This document shows, piece by piece, positions 24,974 to 33,519 of a stretch of DNA of 64,000 bases (positions are counted from its first letter, which is position 1; every line of letters begins with the position of its first letter). The translations under genes and the position numbers were made by a program. Origin of the DNA: Thalassobius sp049116315 (GTDB taxonomy: Bacteria; Pseudomonadota; Alphaproteobacteria; Rhodobacterales; Rhodobacteraceae); assembly GCA_049116315.1 (NCBI GenBank), contig JAGDZD010000005.1, forward strand, positions 1 through 64,000, given 5' to 3'. Under the pieces are notes generated by a model. It did no database searches and was not told where the DNA came from. It saw only the letters and a list, made by a program, of their open reading frames with translations.

Positions 24974-25630
24974 TCAACGCAAATTCACCCGTAGCACCGC
25001 CGCCGAAGCAAACGGTAGTATTGCAATCACCCCAAAGCTGATGCCCGACAACATCAACAGCGGAGTTGTATAGTCCAGCCCCAGTACCGCGCGGCGCGCC
25101 ATCTCTGAGCCAAAAATCAACGTCGGCACATAGAGCGGCAGCACCAGCAAGCTCAGTAACAAGCCGCCCCGCTTCAACCCCACGGTCAGAGCGGCGCCAA
25201 AGGTGCCTATCACGCTCAATGCCGGTGTGCCCACCGCCAAGGAAATCAGCAAAGCCGCAAAACCAGCCCCCGGCAGGTTCAACAATATGCCCAGCACCGG
25301 AGCCGCCATCACCAACGGCAACCCCGTAGTCAACCAATGTGCCAGCGCTTTCACACTGACCAGCGCCTCCAGCGGCAGCGGCGCGGTGGCCAACAGATCC
25401 AGCGATCCATCCTCCCAATCCAAGGCAAAGATCCGATCCAAAGACAGCAAACAGGCCAGCAAAGCGCCAAGCCACAAGATTCCCGGCGCAATCTTGGCCA
25501 ACAAAGCACTTTGCGGCCCCACACCAAACGGCACCAAGACCACCACAATTAGGAAAAATGCCAGGCCAAGGCCAAAGCCCCCCCCCGCCCGGATCGCAAG
25601 GCGCAAATCTCGAACCAGAAGCGCTCTCAC
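24974..25630 (-). CDS. ccmB: Heme exporter membrane subunit CcmB
   Basis: A 218-residue ABC-type membrane subunit with six hydrophobic segments, partner of the CcmA ATPase and CcmC in release of holo-CcmE. Family blocks include LFALDWEDGSLDLLATAPLPLE-like sequence near residues 70-90 and the C-terminal LDYTTPLLMLSGISFGVIAILPFASAAVLR. It begins with GTG at 25630, overlapping the ccmA stop as GTGA. Confidence 0.93.
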   Translation of the reverse strand: MRALLVRDLRLAIRAGGGFGLGLAFFLIVVVLVPFGVGPQSALLAKIAPGILWLGALLACLLSLDRIFALDWEDGSLDLLATAPLPLEALVSVKALAHWLTTGLPLVMAAPVLGILLNLPGAGFAALLISLAVGTPALSVIGTFGAALTVGLKRGGLLLSLLVLPLYVPTLIFGSEMARRAVLGLDYTTPLLMLSGISFGVIAILPFASAAVLRVNLR

Positions 25631-26244
25631 AAAAAGGCCTCATCAAAGGCGTCACTCTGAGCAACGGTGGCTTTGAATGGGCTCAGATCCACCACCCGCG
25701 CCTGTGGCAATCCCAAATCAATATGCGTCGCCATCACCGCAATGCCTCCCGCGCTCAGATGGGATTGAACCGCCCCGGCAAACATCGACACCGCGCGCTG
25801 ATCCAAAGACACCGTCGGCTCATCCATAATCCAGATCGCCCGCCCGGTCACCATCATGCGCGCCAGCCCCAACCGGCGCTTCTGCCCGGCGGACAGCCCG
25901 CCAGCAAGCCGTCCCGCCAAGGCTGTCAAATCAAAGGCCTCCAACGCAGCCTCAGTGGTGCGCGTCCCAAATATCTCAGCCCAAAAATTCAGATTTTCGC
26001 GCACGCTCAATTGGCTCTTAACGCCGTCTGCATGACCGCTATAGGCCATCACGTCCCGGCTTGGCTCCACCACTCCGCTCAGCGCAGGCTGCAGCCCCGC
26101 AACCGCGCGCAACAGCGTGGTCTTGCCAATCCCATTGGGACCGCGCAGCACCAAGGCCTCGCCGGCTGCGGCCACAAAGGACACAGCCTGCAATACAGGC
26201 ACACCGCCGCGTGCGACGGACAGATCTGACACCACCAATTTCAT
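25627..26244 (-). CDS. ccmA: Heme exporter ATP-binding subunit CcmA
   Basis: A 205-residue ABC ATPase, first gene of the ccmABCDG operon. Walker A is GPNGIGKTT (about residues 35-43), the signature is LSAGQKRRLGLARM, and Walker B is IWIMDEPTVSLD. A short H-loop (ATHIDLG) follows. CcmA hydrolyses ATP to release heme-loaded CcmE from CcmCD. Upstream, 26245-26394 contains the likely promoter and a copy of the interspersed repeat. Confidence 0.93.
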   Translation of the reverse strand: MKLVVSDLSVARGGVPVLQAVSFVAAAGEALVLRGPNGIGKTTLLRAVAGLQPALSGVVEPSRDVMAYSGHADGVKSQLSVRENLNFWAEIFGTRTTEAALEAFDLTALAGRLAGGLSAGQKRRLGLARMMVTGRAIWIMDEPTVSLDQRAVSMFAGAVQSHLSAGGIAVMATHIDLGLPQARVVDLSPFKATVAQSDAFDEAFL

Positions 26245-26330
26245 GCCTCTAGTCTATCCTATTTCGGCGATTTCAAAATACGACATATCAGCCACAGCTT
26301 TGCACCACTTTGACCTGTCTCAAGTGAGTT

Positions 26331-26350
26331 TCATCTTGCCCAAAATACTC
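26331..26350 (+). repeat. Rhodobacterales interspersed repeat, copy B
   Basis: TCATCTTGCCCAAAATACTC, between ccmA and the Mth938-like gene. It differs from the copy inside nnr at two positions. It lacks the adjoining hairpin seen there. Confidence 0.7.
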
Positions 26351-26394
26351 ACTTGCCCGGTTTGGATCAAAACGACGCGCGCAGCAGAGCGTGA

Positions 26395-26748
26395 TCAGAC
26401 CGGCAAGGCCGCAACCGCAACGCGCCGCCCCTCGGACACCAAGACGTTATAGGTCCGACAGGCCGATGGGGAACTCATCACCTCCACGCCAATTTCGGCC
26501 TGCTCCAACGCGACACGCAGATCGCGCGGCAAATGGGCAATTTCGCGCCCCATGCCCACAAACAGAACGTCAACCTCATCTTTGAGCGCCAGCAAAGCCT
26601 CTGGATCGTCAAACCCCGCCCAGCTCTTGGCTTTTTCAGCGGTCACAATCACCGCGCCCTGCAAAACTTCACCTGCAACCCGAAAGAACCCCGGTCCGTA
26701 CCCATCGATAGGCACTGCTTCGTCAAAGGTGACTTCGTTCATTTGCAT
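26395..26748 (-). CDS. Mth938-like domain protein
   Basis: A 117-residue protein of the Mth938/NDUFAF3-like family. Visible blocks are DGYGPGFFRVAGEVLQGAVIV near the start, DVLFVGMGREIAHLP in the middle and MSSPSACRTYNVLVSEGRRVAVAALPV at the end. In bacteria the gene often sits beside secDF, as here; the mitochondrial relative helps assemble complex I, but a bacterial role is not proven. AAGGAAA precedes ATG 26748. It follows the TSUP gene by 10 bases and is probably the last gene of the yajC-secDF transcript. Confidence 0.87.
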   Translation of the reverse strand: MQMNEVTFDEAVPIDGYGPGFFRVAGEVLQGAVIVTAEKAKSWAGFDDPEALLALKDEVDVLFVGMGREIAHLPRDLRVALEQAEIGVEVMSSPSACRTYNVLVSEGRRVAVAALPV

Positions 26749-26758
26749 TGTGTTTTCC

Positions 26759-27511
26759 TTAGTCCCACAGCGGCAGCCCCGCCACGCCTGACAACAGGGT
26801 CACCCCATAGCCAACGCCGCGGTAAAGCGATTGATATTGCGGCTGGAACATAGCGGCCCCAACCAGATTTCCCAGCAAATTCGGCACAATCAACGCAAGA
26901 CCCAACATCACAGGCATCGCGCTCATCACCCCTTGCGCGCCGAGCAACACAATGGTGCTGACATCAAACAACAGCAGATAGACCATCACATTGGCCCGGA
27001 TCACCTGCGCCGGGGCGCTTGAGGCCATCAACATCAAAATAACCGGAGGACCGGGCACGCCCGTTACCCCTCCGGCAAACCCAGAAACCGCCCCAGTGCC
27101 GATCAAAATGGGTTTGCGTCCCGAACTCTGAAAACGCACCCCACTGGCCAGAACAAAGGGCACTGTCAGGGCGAATAGGCACACACCATAGCGAAACAGG
27201 TCCGGATCAATGCGATAAAGAACCGCAAGCCCCAACGGTAAGGCGAACGCCGCGCCGGTAAACAGCCAGCCGACATCGCGGCGATTGGCCACGCGCAGCG
27301 CTGCAGGAATATTGGGGAGCGGGCCGATCACCTCCATCAGGATCAACGTGATCAGCGCCCAGATCGGCGGCATGAGTTGTCCCGCCACCGGCATATAGAC
27401 AAGGGCCGCACCGAAGCCTGTAAACCCCCGCACGGCCCCCGCAATAAAAACAGTTCCCATCAACCAGCCCAGCCCGTCAAAGGCCAAGAGCTGCGCCAAT
27501 AGGTCAGGCAT
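26759..27511 (-). CDS. TSUP-family (TauE/SafE) transporter
   Basis: A 250-residue inner-membrane protein with seven or eight hydrophobic segments in the TSUP pattern: LGWLMGTVFIAGAVRGFTGFGAALVYMP at the start and GAVSGFAGGVTGVPGPPVILMLM at the start of the second repeat. Members export sulfite, sulfoacetate or other organic anions. Substrate unknown. ATG 27511 lies within the last codons of secF (overlap of 8 bases), so translation is coupled. Confidence 0.85.
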   Translation of the reverse strand: MPDLLAQLLAFDGLGWLMGTVFIAGAVRGFTGFGAALVYMPVAGQLMPPIWALITLILMEVIGPLPNIPAALRVANRRDVGWLFTGAAFALPLGLAVLYRIDPDLFRYGVCLFALTVPFVLASGVRFQSSGRKPILIGTGAVSGFAGGVTGVPGPPVILMLMASSAPAQVIRANVMVYLLLFDVSTIVLLGAQGVMSAMPVMLGLALIVPNLLGNLVGAAMFQPQYQSLYRGVGYGVTLLSGVAGLPLWD

Positions 27512-28472
27512 CAATGTTGCCGAACTGTGTTCCAGACGTGTTGTCCGTCTTGGTCCAGTCGCGTTTTACGCCCAGCAACAAAACAACGTTCTTGGCTACA
27601 TAGACCGACGAATACGTCCCAACAACAACACCCCAAGTGATCGCAAAGACAAAGCCACGGATCACGTCACCCCCCAAGACCAGCAAAGAAATCAGCGCCA
27701 GCAAGGTGGTGCCAGATGTCATCAACGTCCGGCTCAGGGTCTCGTTCACTGTCAGGTTCATCAGGTCAGTCAGCGGTTTAACCTTATACTTGATCAGGTT
27801 TTCACGCAGACGGTCAAAGATCACCACAGTGTCGTTGATCGAATAACCGATAATGGTCAGCAGCGCCGCAATGGTCGCCAGATCAAAGCGGATCTGCAGC
27901 ACGGAAAAGACCCCAATTGTTAGGATCACATCATGGGCCAGCGCCGCCACAGCCCCAACCGAGAACTGCCACTCAAATCGTAGCCAGATATAGAACAGAA
28001 TGGCCGCCAAAGAGGCTGCAACAGCCATGATCGCCGTGGTGATCAACTCGCCTGACACCTTTGGTCCAACAGATTCCACCAAGGGGAAGGTCACGGTTGG
28101 TGACACCTCTCTCAGCGCCGATTTGATGTTTTCCACCAGCACTTCGGACACGCTTTCCTGACCGTCCTGCGCCTGAATACGGATCATGGCAACATGTTGG
28201 TCGTCGGCAAAGGCCGGATCGAACACTTCGGTGATGGTGACATCCCCAAGGTTCAAAGGCACCAAGGCCTCACGGTAGGCCCCAACATCAACACTGGTTT
28301 CCGCTTGGGTGCGGATTGTTGTGCCGCCGCGGAAATCGATGCCAAAGTTCAAGCCAATAAGCACCCATGCCACCAGCGACAACACAACCGCAACACCCGA
28401 CAGACCAAAGGTCAGTTTGCGCAGGCGAAAGAAGTCATAAGACGGGACTTCGGTAAATATTCTCAGACGCAT
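27504..28472 (-). CDS. secF: Protein export membrane protein SecF
   Basis: With SecD it forms the proton-driven complex that assists SecYEG during late translocation. The 322-residue protein has the N-terminal helix (KLTFGLSGVAVVLSLVAWVLIGL), GIDFRGGTTI, a periplasmic domain, and the five-helix RND-like core with TIIGYSINDTVVIFDRLREN and NETLSRTLMTSGTTLLAL. ATG 28472 follows the secD stop by 1 base and has GAGG upstream; an in-frame start further upstream would lie inside secD. Confidence 0.95.
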   Translation of the reverse strand: MRLRIFTEVPSYDFFRLRKLTFGLSGVAVVLSLVAWVLIGLNFGIDFRGGTTIRTQAETSVDVGAYREALVPLNLGDVTITEVFDPAFADDQHVAMIRIQAQDGQESVSEVLVENIKSALREVSPTVTFPLVESVGPKVSGELITTAIMAVAASLAAILFYIWLRFEWQFSVGAVAALAHDVILTIGVFSVLQIRFDLATIAALLTIIGYSINDTVVIFDRLRENLIKYKVKPLTDLMNLTVNETLSRTLMTSGTTLLALISLLVLGGDVIRGFVFAITWGVVVGTYSSVYVAKNVVLLLGVKRDWTKTDNTSGTQFGNIDA

Positions 28473-28473
28473 A

Positions 28474-30141
28474 TCAGACCTCAATCTTTTTGGGACGGCG
28501 GCGTTCAAACCACATCACGATCAACAAACGGGTCACAAAAATCGCCGTAAAGACCGAGGTAAGGATCCCGAAACCAAGCGTGATCGCAAAACCTCGTACC
28601 GGGCCAGAGCCCACGAGGAACAAGATCACCGCAATGATGAATGTAGTGATGTTCGCATCGATGATCGCAGACAACGCCCGATCATACCCCAGCTCAATCG
28701 CGCGCGCCGGCCCTTTGGCGGTGCGCAGCTCTTCGCGGATCCGTTCAAACACTAGAACGTTGGCATCCACCGCCATACCGATGGTCAGAACGATCCCGGC
28801 GATACCCGGCAACGTCAATGTCCCGCCGATCAAGCTCAGCAAGCCAAAGATCAAGCATACGTTCACCACCAAAGCGATATTGGCAAACACGCCAAACAGA
28901 CCATACGACAGCGCCATAAAGCCAAGCACAGCGGCAAAGGCGATCAAACAAGCAATTTTACCTGCCGCAATACTGTCAGCTCCCAACTCTGGACCAATGG
29001 TGCGCTCTTCCAAGAAGTCGAGCCCCGCAGGCAAAGCCCCTGCCCGCAGTAAGACGGCCAAGTTGGTGCTTTCTTCGATGCCAAAATCACCCGTGATGAT
29101 GCCCGAGCCGCCCGGAATATGCGACTGGATAACCGGTGCGCTGATCACTTCGTTGTCCAAAACGATCGCAAAGGGGCTGCCGATGTTTTCGGCCGTATAA
29201 TCGCCGAACTTGCGGGCGCCTGTGGAATTAAAGCGGAACGAAACCGCAGGGCGACCGTTTTGATCAAAGCTGGGTTGTGCGTCGACAAGCTCGTCGCCAG
29301 ATACTACCGGTGCTTTTTCCAGAACATAGTACAGCCCCTCTTCGTCCAAGGACGGCACCAGCTCATTCCCGGAACCAGCTGGCATGTTTTCGTCAGAGGT
29401 TCGTGTCACCACAGGCTGAAAGGTCAGTTGTGCAGTTGTCCCAATCAGTTCTTTCAATTCGGTTGCAGAGCCAATGCCCGGCACCTGAATAAGAATGCGG
29501 TCTGCCCCTTGGCGTTGGATAGTGGGCTCGCGGGTTCCCACTTCGTCAATCCGACGCCGAATGATTTCCAAAGACTGCGCCATCGTGCGCTCGTCCGTTG
29601 CAAGACGCTCTGCCTCAGACAGGGTCACAACAATATCTGCACCGTCAACGCTGACTTCAAAATCTGTAGACCCCGCACCGGTCAGGCTGACCACAGGGTT
29701 GGCCAAAACGCGCACGATATCCGCTGCTGCACCAACCTGAGTTGGCTTTTCGTTCAAACGCACCCGCAGTTCGTCACTAGGGCCGTTTTGCTGCTGGCGA
29801 AATGTCCCAACTGTGGCGCGTTCGGCGCGCAGGAGGTCGCGCACCTCTGGCCACAGCGCTTCGAGACGCGCGGCGTAAACTTCTTCAACTTTGACTTCGG
29901 CCAACAGATGCGCACCGCCGCGCAGATCCAGCCCAAGATTGACCAAGTTTGACGGCAAATAAGCAGGCCACAACGCCGCCTGCTCTTCGAGTCCATTGCC
30001 AGAATTTCCAAGCTCAATAGACGCAATAGCGTCATTGCTGGTCTCTACCCGGGTGTAAAACCCATTCGGAAGCGCCATCAACAATCCCAAGGCACACAGG
30101 CCCCAGATCACGATACGCTTCCACAGATCAATCTGCAGCAT
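28474..30141 (-). CDS. secD: Protein export membrane protein SecD
   Basis: Larger partner of SecF in the export motor. The protein of 555 residues has an N-terminal helix (RIVIWGLCALGLLMALPNGFY), GLDLRGGAHLL, the P1 periplasmic domain (RRRIDEVGTREPTIQRQGADRILIQVPG), and a C-terminal six-helix core with GMAVDANVLVFERIREELR and DANITTFIIAVILFLVGSGPVRGFAITLGFGI. ATG 30141 is preferred; a GTG at 30159 is in frame. It lies between yajC and secF, and a hairpin separates it from yajC. Confidence 0.96.
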   Translation of the reverse strand: MLQIDLWKRIVIWGLCALGLLMALPNGFYTRVETSNDAIASIELGNSGNGLEEQAALWPAYLPSNLVNLGLDLRGGAHLLAEVKVEEVYAARLEALWPEVRDLLRAERATVGTFRQQQNGPSDELRVRLNEKPTQVGAAADIVRVLANPVVSLTGAGSTDFEVSVDGADIVVTLSEAERLATDERTMAQSLEIIRRRIDEVGTREPTIQRQGADRILIQVPGIGSATELKELIGTTAQLTFQPVVTRTSDENMPAGSGNELVPSLDEEGLYYVLEKAPVVSGDELVDAQPSFDQNGRPAVSFRFNSTGARKFGDYTAENIGSPFAIVLDNEVISAPVIQSHIPGGSGIITGDFGIEESTNLAVLLRAGALPAGLDFLEERTIGPELGADSIAAGKIACLIAFAAVLGFMALSYGLFGVFANIALVVNVCLIFGLLSLIGGTLTLPGIAGIVLTIGMAVDANVLVFERIREELRTAKGPARAIELGYDRALSAIIDANITTFIIAVILFLVGSGPVRGFAITLGFGILTSVFTAIFVTRLLIVMWFERRRPKKIEV

Positions 30142-30164
30142 AGTGTGTTCCGCTTTCACAAAAG

Positions 30165-30182
30165 CGGGCCCCGAAGGGCCCG
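30165..30182. other. Hairpin between yajC and secD
   Basis: CGGGCCC and GGGCCCG form seven perfect G/C pairs around a CGAA tetraloop in the 47-base space between yajC and secD. There is no T run on the minus strand. It may stabilise the mRNA end or reduce downstream expression. Confidence 0.5.
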
Positions 30183-30188
30183 TTGTAC

Positions 30189-30473
30189 TTAGGCCTCAGC
30201 AGCCGGTTCAGTTTTGCTAATGACCTGCGCCAAGGTCGATTTCACAACACGAACTTTGACACCTTCGGCCAATTCAACTTCAACTTCGTTGTCGTCTTTG
30301 ACCTTAGAAACTTTACCAAGCAACCCACCTTGGGTCACAACTTGGTCACCACGGCGGACGGCTGCGACCATTGCCTGATGTTCTTTGACTTTCTTTTGCT
30401 GAGGACGGATCAGCAAGAAATACATGATCGCAAAGATCAGAACGAGGGGCATAAACTGTGTAGCAGCTTCCAT
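30189..30473 (-). CDS. yajC: Preprotein translocase subunit YajC
   Basis: A 94-residue single-span membrane protein that joins SecDF. The N-terminal helix FMPLVLIFAIMYFLLIRPQQKK and the conserved block GDQVVTQGGLLGKVSKV are diagnostic. ATG 30473 is preferred, with AAGGATA upstream. It is the first gene of the yajC-secD-secF unit and is divergent from serS, with about 300 bases between the two starts. Confidence 0.95.
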   Translation of the reverse strand: MEAATQFMPLVLIFAIMYFLLIRPQQKKVKEHQAMVAAVRRGDQVVTQGGLLGKVSKVKDDNEVEVELAEGVKVRVVKSTLAQVISKTEPAAEA

Positions 30474-30774
30474 TGTAGTATCCTTATTGGTGTGCATGCG
30501 GGACGTCCCGCGAATTTGGACTGGAACCTATGTGTCCCAATGGGGTTTTGCAAGCGCTCAAAGGCAGGATGATAGCGGTGCACCACAAGGTTTGACCCAA
30601 TCAAGACGGGGCTTTGAACGCGATGCAAACCGATGTGAGACAAACTCTACCCGGCATCGCCTCTGATCCGCGGCGCGATGGAAAAGCAACAGCCGCACGA
30701 GATCGGTTTTCATCGCCCAAAAATTGCGCCATAACCGGATCAAAATCTCGATTCCTGCCGATAGGAGCCTACCC
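30474..30774. other. Divergent promoter region yajC/serS
   Basis: About 300 bases between the divergent starts of yajC and serS. I see no T-box or other recognised leader, no further gene and no clear hairpin. It must hold both promoters. Confidence 0.45.
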
Positions 30775-32067
30775 ATGCATGACATCCGAGCCATCCGCGA
30801 AAATCCGGCCGCCTTTGACGCCGCCCTTGCGCGCCGCAATGCCGCTCCTTTGTCGTCAGAGGTTCTGGCACTGGACGAGGCACGCCGTGCAAAAATCCAA
30901 GCGGCCGAGTCTGCACAATCAGATCAAAAGAAAGCCGCCAAAGAAGTGGGCGCGGCCAAAGCCAAAGGGGATGAGGCTGAATTTGAACGGCTGCGCGCCC
31001 TTGTGTCGGAAAAGAAATCCGAAGTGGCCCAGATGCAAACCGATGCCAAAGAACTGGACGCACAGCTCACGGATATGCTGGCGCGGATCCCGAATTCTCC
31101 GGCGGCGGACGTGCCCGAAGGCACTGACGAAGATGACAATGTTGAAGTCAGCACCTGGGGCACCCCGGCTGAATTTGCGTTTGACGCCAAAGAACATTTT
31201 GAGATCTTGGGCGTGGCTGGGTCGATGGATTTTGACACTGCAGCCAAAGTCAGCGGCGCGCGTTTTGTTTTCTTGAAAGGCGCGGTGGCCCGCATTCACC
31301 GCGCGCTGGCACAATTCATGATCGACACCCATGTGGACGAAAACGGGCTGACCGAGATGCAAAGCCCGGTACTCGTGCGCGACGAAGCCATGTATGGCAC
31401 GGATAAGTTGCCCAAATTTGGCGAAGACAGCTATCAAACCACCAATGGCTGGTGGTTGGTTCCAACCGCCGAAGTGCCCCTGACCTATTCCGTGGCAGGC
31501 GACGTGTTGGATCAAGCGCAATTGCCCATTCGCATGGCGGCGCACACCCTGTGCTTCCGCTCAGAAGCAGGCAGCGCGGGACGCGACACCTCTGGCATGC
31601 TGCGCCAACACCAGTTTGAAAAAGTTGAAATGGTGTCGGTCACGCATCCAGACGAGTCTGATGCGGAACAAAAGCGTATGCTGCGCTGCGCTGAAGGGCT
31701 GCTGGAGAAACTGGGCGTGCCCTATCGCACCGTGGTTCTGTGCAGTGGCGACATGGGCTTTGGCGCCCGCCGCACCTTTGACATCGAAGCCTGGCTGCCG
31801 GGGCAAAACGCCTATCGCGAGATCTCCTCGGTTTCGACAACGGGTGACTTCCAAGCGCGCCGGATGAATGCACGGTTCAAACCTGCAGATGGCGGCAAAC
31901 CAGAGTTTGTGCACACGCTGAACGGTTCGGGCCTTGCGGTTGGCCGCACTTTGATTGCGGTGCTGGAAAACGGCCAGCAAGAAGATGGGTCTGTGCAGCT
32001 GCCCGAGGTGCTGCATGGCTATCTCGGCGGTAAAACAACCCTGTCCGCCGACGGACAGCTGATCTAA
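30775..32067 (+). CDS. serS: Seryl-tRNA synthetase
   Basis: Charges tRNA-Ser with serine. From ATG 30775 (TAGGAG upstream) it has 430 residues, the usual length. The N-terminal antiparallel coiled coil that holds the long variable arm of tRNA-Ser spans about residues 25-105. Class II motif 2 appears as CFRSEAGSAGRDTSGMLRQHQFEKVEM and motif 3 as TLNGSGLAVGRTLIAVLENGQ. It stands alone on the plus strand, followed by a double hairpin. Confidence 0.97.
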   Translation: MHDIRAIRENPAAFDAALARRNAAPLSSEVLALDEARRAKIQAAESAQSDQKKAAKEVGAAKAKGDEAEFERLRALVSEKKSEVAQMQTDAKELDAQLTDMLARIPNSPAADVPEGTDEDDNVEVSTWGTPAEFAFDAKEHFEILGVAGSMDFDTAAKVSGARFVFLKGAVARIHRALAQFMIDTHVDENGLTEMQSPVLVRDEAMYGTDKLPKFGEDSYQTTNGWWLVPTAEVPLTYSVAGDVLDQAQLPIRMAAHTLCFRSEAGSAGRDTSGMLRQHQFEKVEMVSVTHPDESDAEQKRMLRCAEGLLEKLGVPYRTVVLCSGDMGFGARRTFDIEAWLPGQNAYREISSVSTTGDFQARRMNARFKPADGGKPEFVHTLNGSGLAVGRTLIAVLENGQQEDGSVQLPEVLHGYLGGKTTLSADGQLI

Positions 32068-32111
32068 TCGCCTGCGCGATGCGCAGACAGGATGTGGCCC
32101 TTTGGGCCCGT

Positions 32112-32160
32112 AAGGGGGCCTTGCCCCCTTCAACGTCTGGCTTTTTTAAAGCCTGACGTT
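32112..32160. repeat. Double hairpin after serS, repeat-like
   Basis: Two adjacent dyads. The first is AAGGGGGC-CTT-GCCCCCTT (32112-32130). The second (32132-32160) has arms AACGTC, then GGCTTT, a TTT loop, AAAGCC, then GACGTT, with a single T-T mismatch between the arm segments. The six T at 32142-32147 lie in the loop region. The composite resembles extragenic palindromes of this group and could end the serS transcript. Confidence 0.6.
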
Positions 32161-32273
32161 TGACCCGCAAGGTATTTCACCAAGGAAAAGACGCGTTCAT
32201 GGTCGGGACGTGCCAAGATGCGCCAATCGTCCGAAGGACACGACCTGTGCACGCATATGCGTGCGCTATTGGA

Positions 32274-33428
32274 TCAAGCGGAGGGTGGTTTGGGGCCTTG
32301 ATGGTTTGAAAGCAGTGCTTTGAGCACGTTCTTTAAGGCGCCGGGGCGGTAGCTAGCGATCTGATTGACGCGGCGTTTTGCAGCCTTGGAGACAGCCTCT
32401 GGCGTTTGGGGGCCTTTGCGATCGGACAGAAGCAGGCCTCCTGCCCCCATCAAGCCGGCTTTGAACGCCCCTTTCGGCACGGGAACATCCGGATTGGAGC
32501 GGTGTTTCAGCGTCTCAAGATAGCCCGGCGTGAACCTCAGACCTTCGTCAAAAGCCCCTTCTGCGATCCAGTGCATAGTGATGGCGGAAAGTTCAGCAAC
32601 CCGTCCGCTGCCGCCGACAACGCTGTGATGGCCGGGAAACCAGAGTTGCTGGTAGCGGGTTTGGGGCGCGCAGCTCTGGTTCAGCTGGGGTAGATTGTTC
32701 CAAGTGTTTGCCGGGTAGAGCCGTCGCCGCTCGTCGATGGCCACGGCGTGGCGCGCGGCAGAGACCGAACTGGACAGCACGGCATCGTGGAAATTGTATT
32801 TGCTGTTGGTCCATTCGGCGATTTTTCCAAAAACGCTTGGCAAGCCAAGCGCGCCAACGGTGTCCCAGATGCCCAAATATTTGATCCGCAACAGGTGGCC
32901 GCTGGGCAGCCCCTGCGCGCCGCGCCAGGTCTGATCCGCTTTGCTGGTAGAGATATCAGGTGAAAACCCAGCTCGAAACCGGATCGAGGCAATCTCGCGC
33001 GGGCTATTGCTGTCTCCTTGGGTGCGATAATGCGCGATGGCTTTGTTGATCTCGCCAATCTTGTCGCGAGGCGGAATGCCCGCTTTGCGGATCAGCCCCG
33101 CCAGAGAGCGGGCCGTATAGGCCCCACGCGAAAAGCCAAAGATATAGATCTCGTCGTCGATTTCATAGTTCAAGATGAGATGGCGATAGGCTTCGAGCAG
33201 GTTGTCATCCAAGCCCCAGCCAAAAGCACCGCCCAACATCCGGTCGGTCGCCCGTGCAAATCGGTTACTGCCCCGGCCCGTGCCAACCCCTTGTTGATAG
33301 AACACCAGTTGGCACACCCCATCAGGGGAGCTGGCTGTGGTGGCCTGAGCTAATTGCGCCACATGCGTGGGGCGTTCGGCATCCAAGCGATTGGAGGTTC
33401 CATCGCAGAAAAAGACGATCCGTTTCAT
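32274..33428 (-). CDS. DUF2235 alpha/beta hydrolase-like protein
   Basis: A 384-residue protein of the DUF2235 family (T6SS phospholipase Tle1-like fold). KRIVFFCDGTSN begins the fold; IYIFGFSRGAYTARSLAGLI contains the G-x-S-x-G nucleophile elbow (Ser100); WFPGHHSVVGGSG supplies a likely catalytic His/Asp region. Some relatives are toxins of type VI secretion, but no T6SS or immunity gene adjoins this one. Stand-alone DUF2235 genes are common, and the substrate is unknown. There is no signal peptide. Confidence 0.82.
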   Translation of the reverse strand: MKRIVFFCDGTSNRLDAERPTHVAQLAQATTASSPDGVCQLVFYQQGVGTGRGSNRFARATDRMLGGAFGWGLDDNLLEAYRHLILNYEIDDEIYIFGFSRGAYTARSLAGLIRKAGIPPRDKIGEINKAIAHYRTQGDSNSPREIASIRFRAGFSPDISTSKADQTWRGAQGLPSGHLLRIKYLGIWDTVGALGLPSVFGKIAEWTNSKYNFHDAVLSSSVSAARHAVAIDERRRLYPANTWNNLPQLNQSCAPQTRYQQLWFPGHHSVVGGSGRVAELSAITMHWIAEGAFDEGLRFTPGYLETLKHRSNPDVPVPKGAFKAGLMGAGGLLLSDRKGPQTPEAVSKAAKRRVNQIASYRPGALKNVLKALLSNHQGPKPPSA

Positions 33429-33519
33429 GACCTTGCCCCACAGCTAAATTCAATGCCCGGTTCTTAGCACAGGCACTGAACAAAGTGTAGGTTGTGACGG
33501 ATTGAGCACGACCGCGCGC

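Noticed and set aside
32274..33428. DUF2235 protein as a type VI secretion effector
   Set aside because: No VgrG, PAAR, chaperone or immunity gene is nearby; the family also has many members not linked to T6SS.
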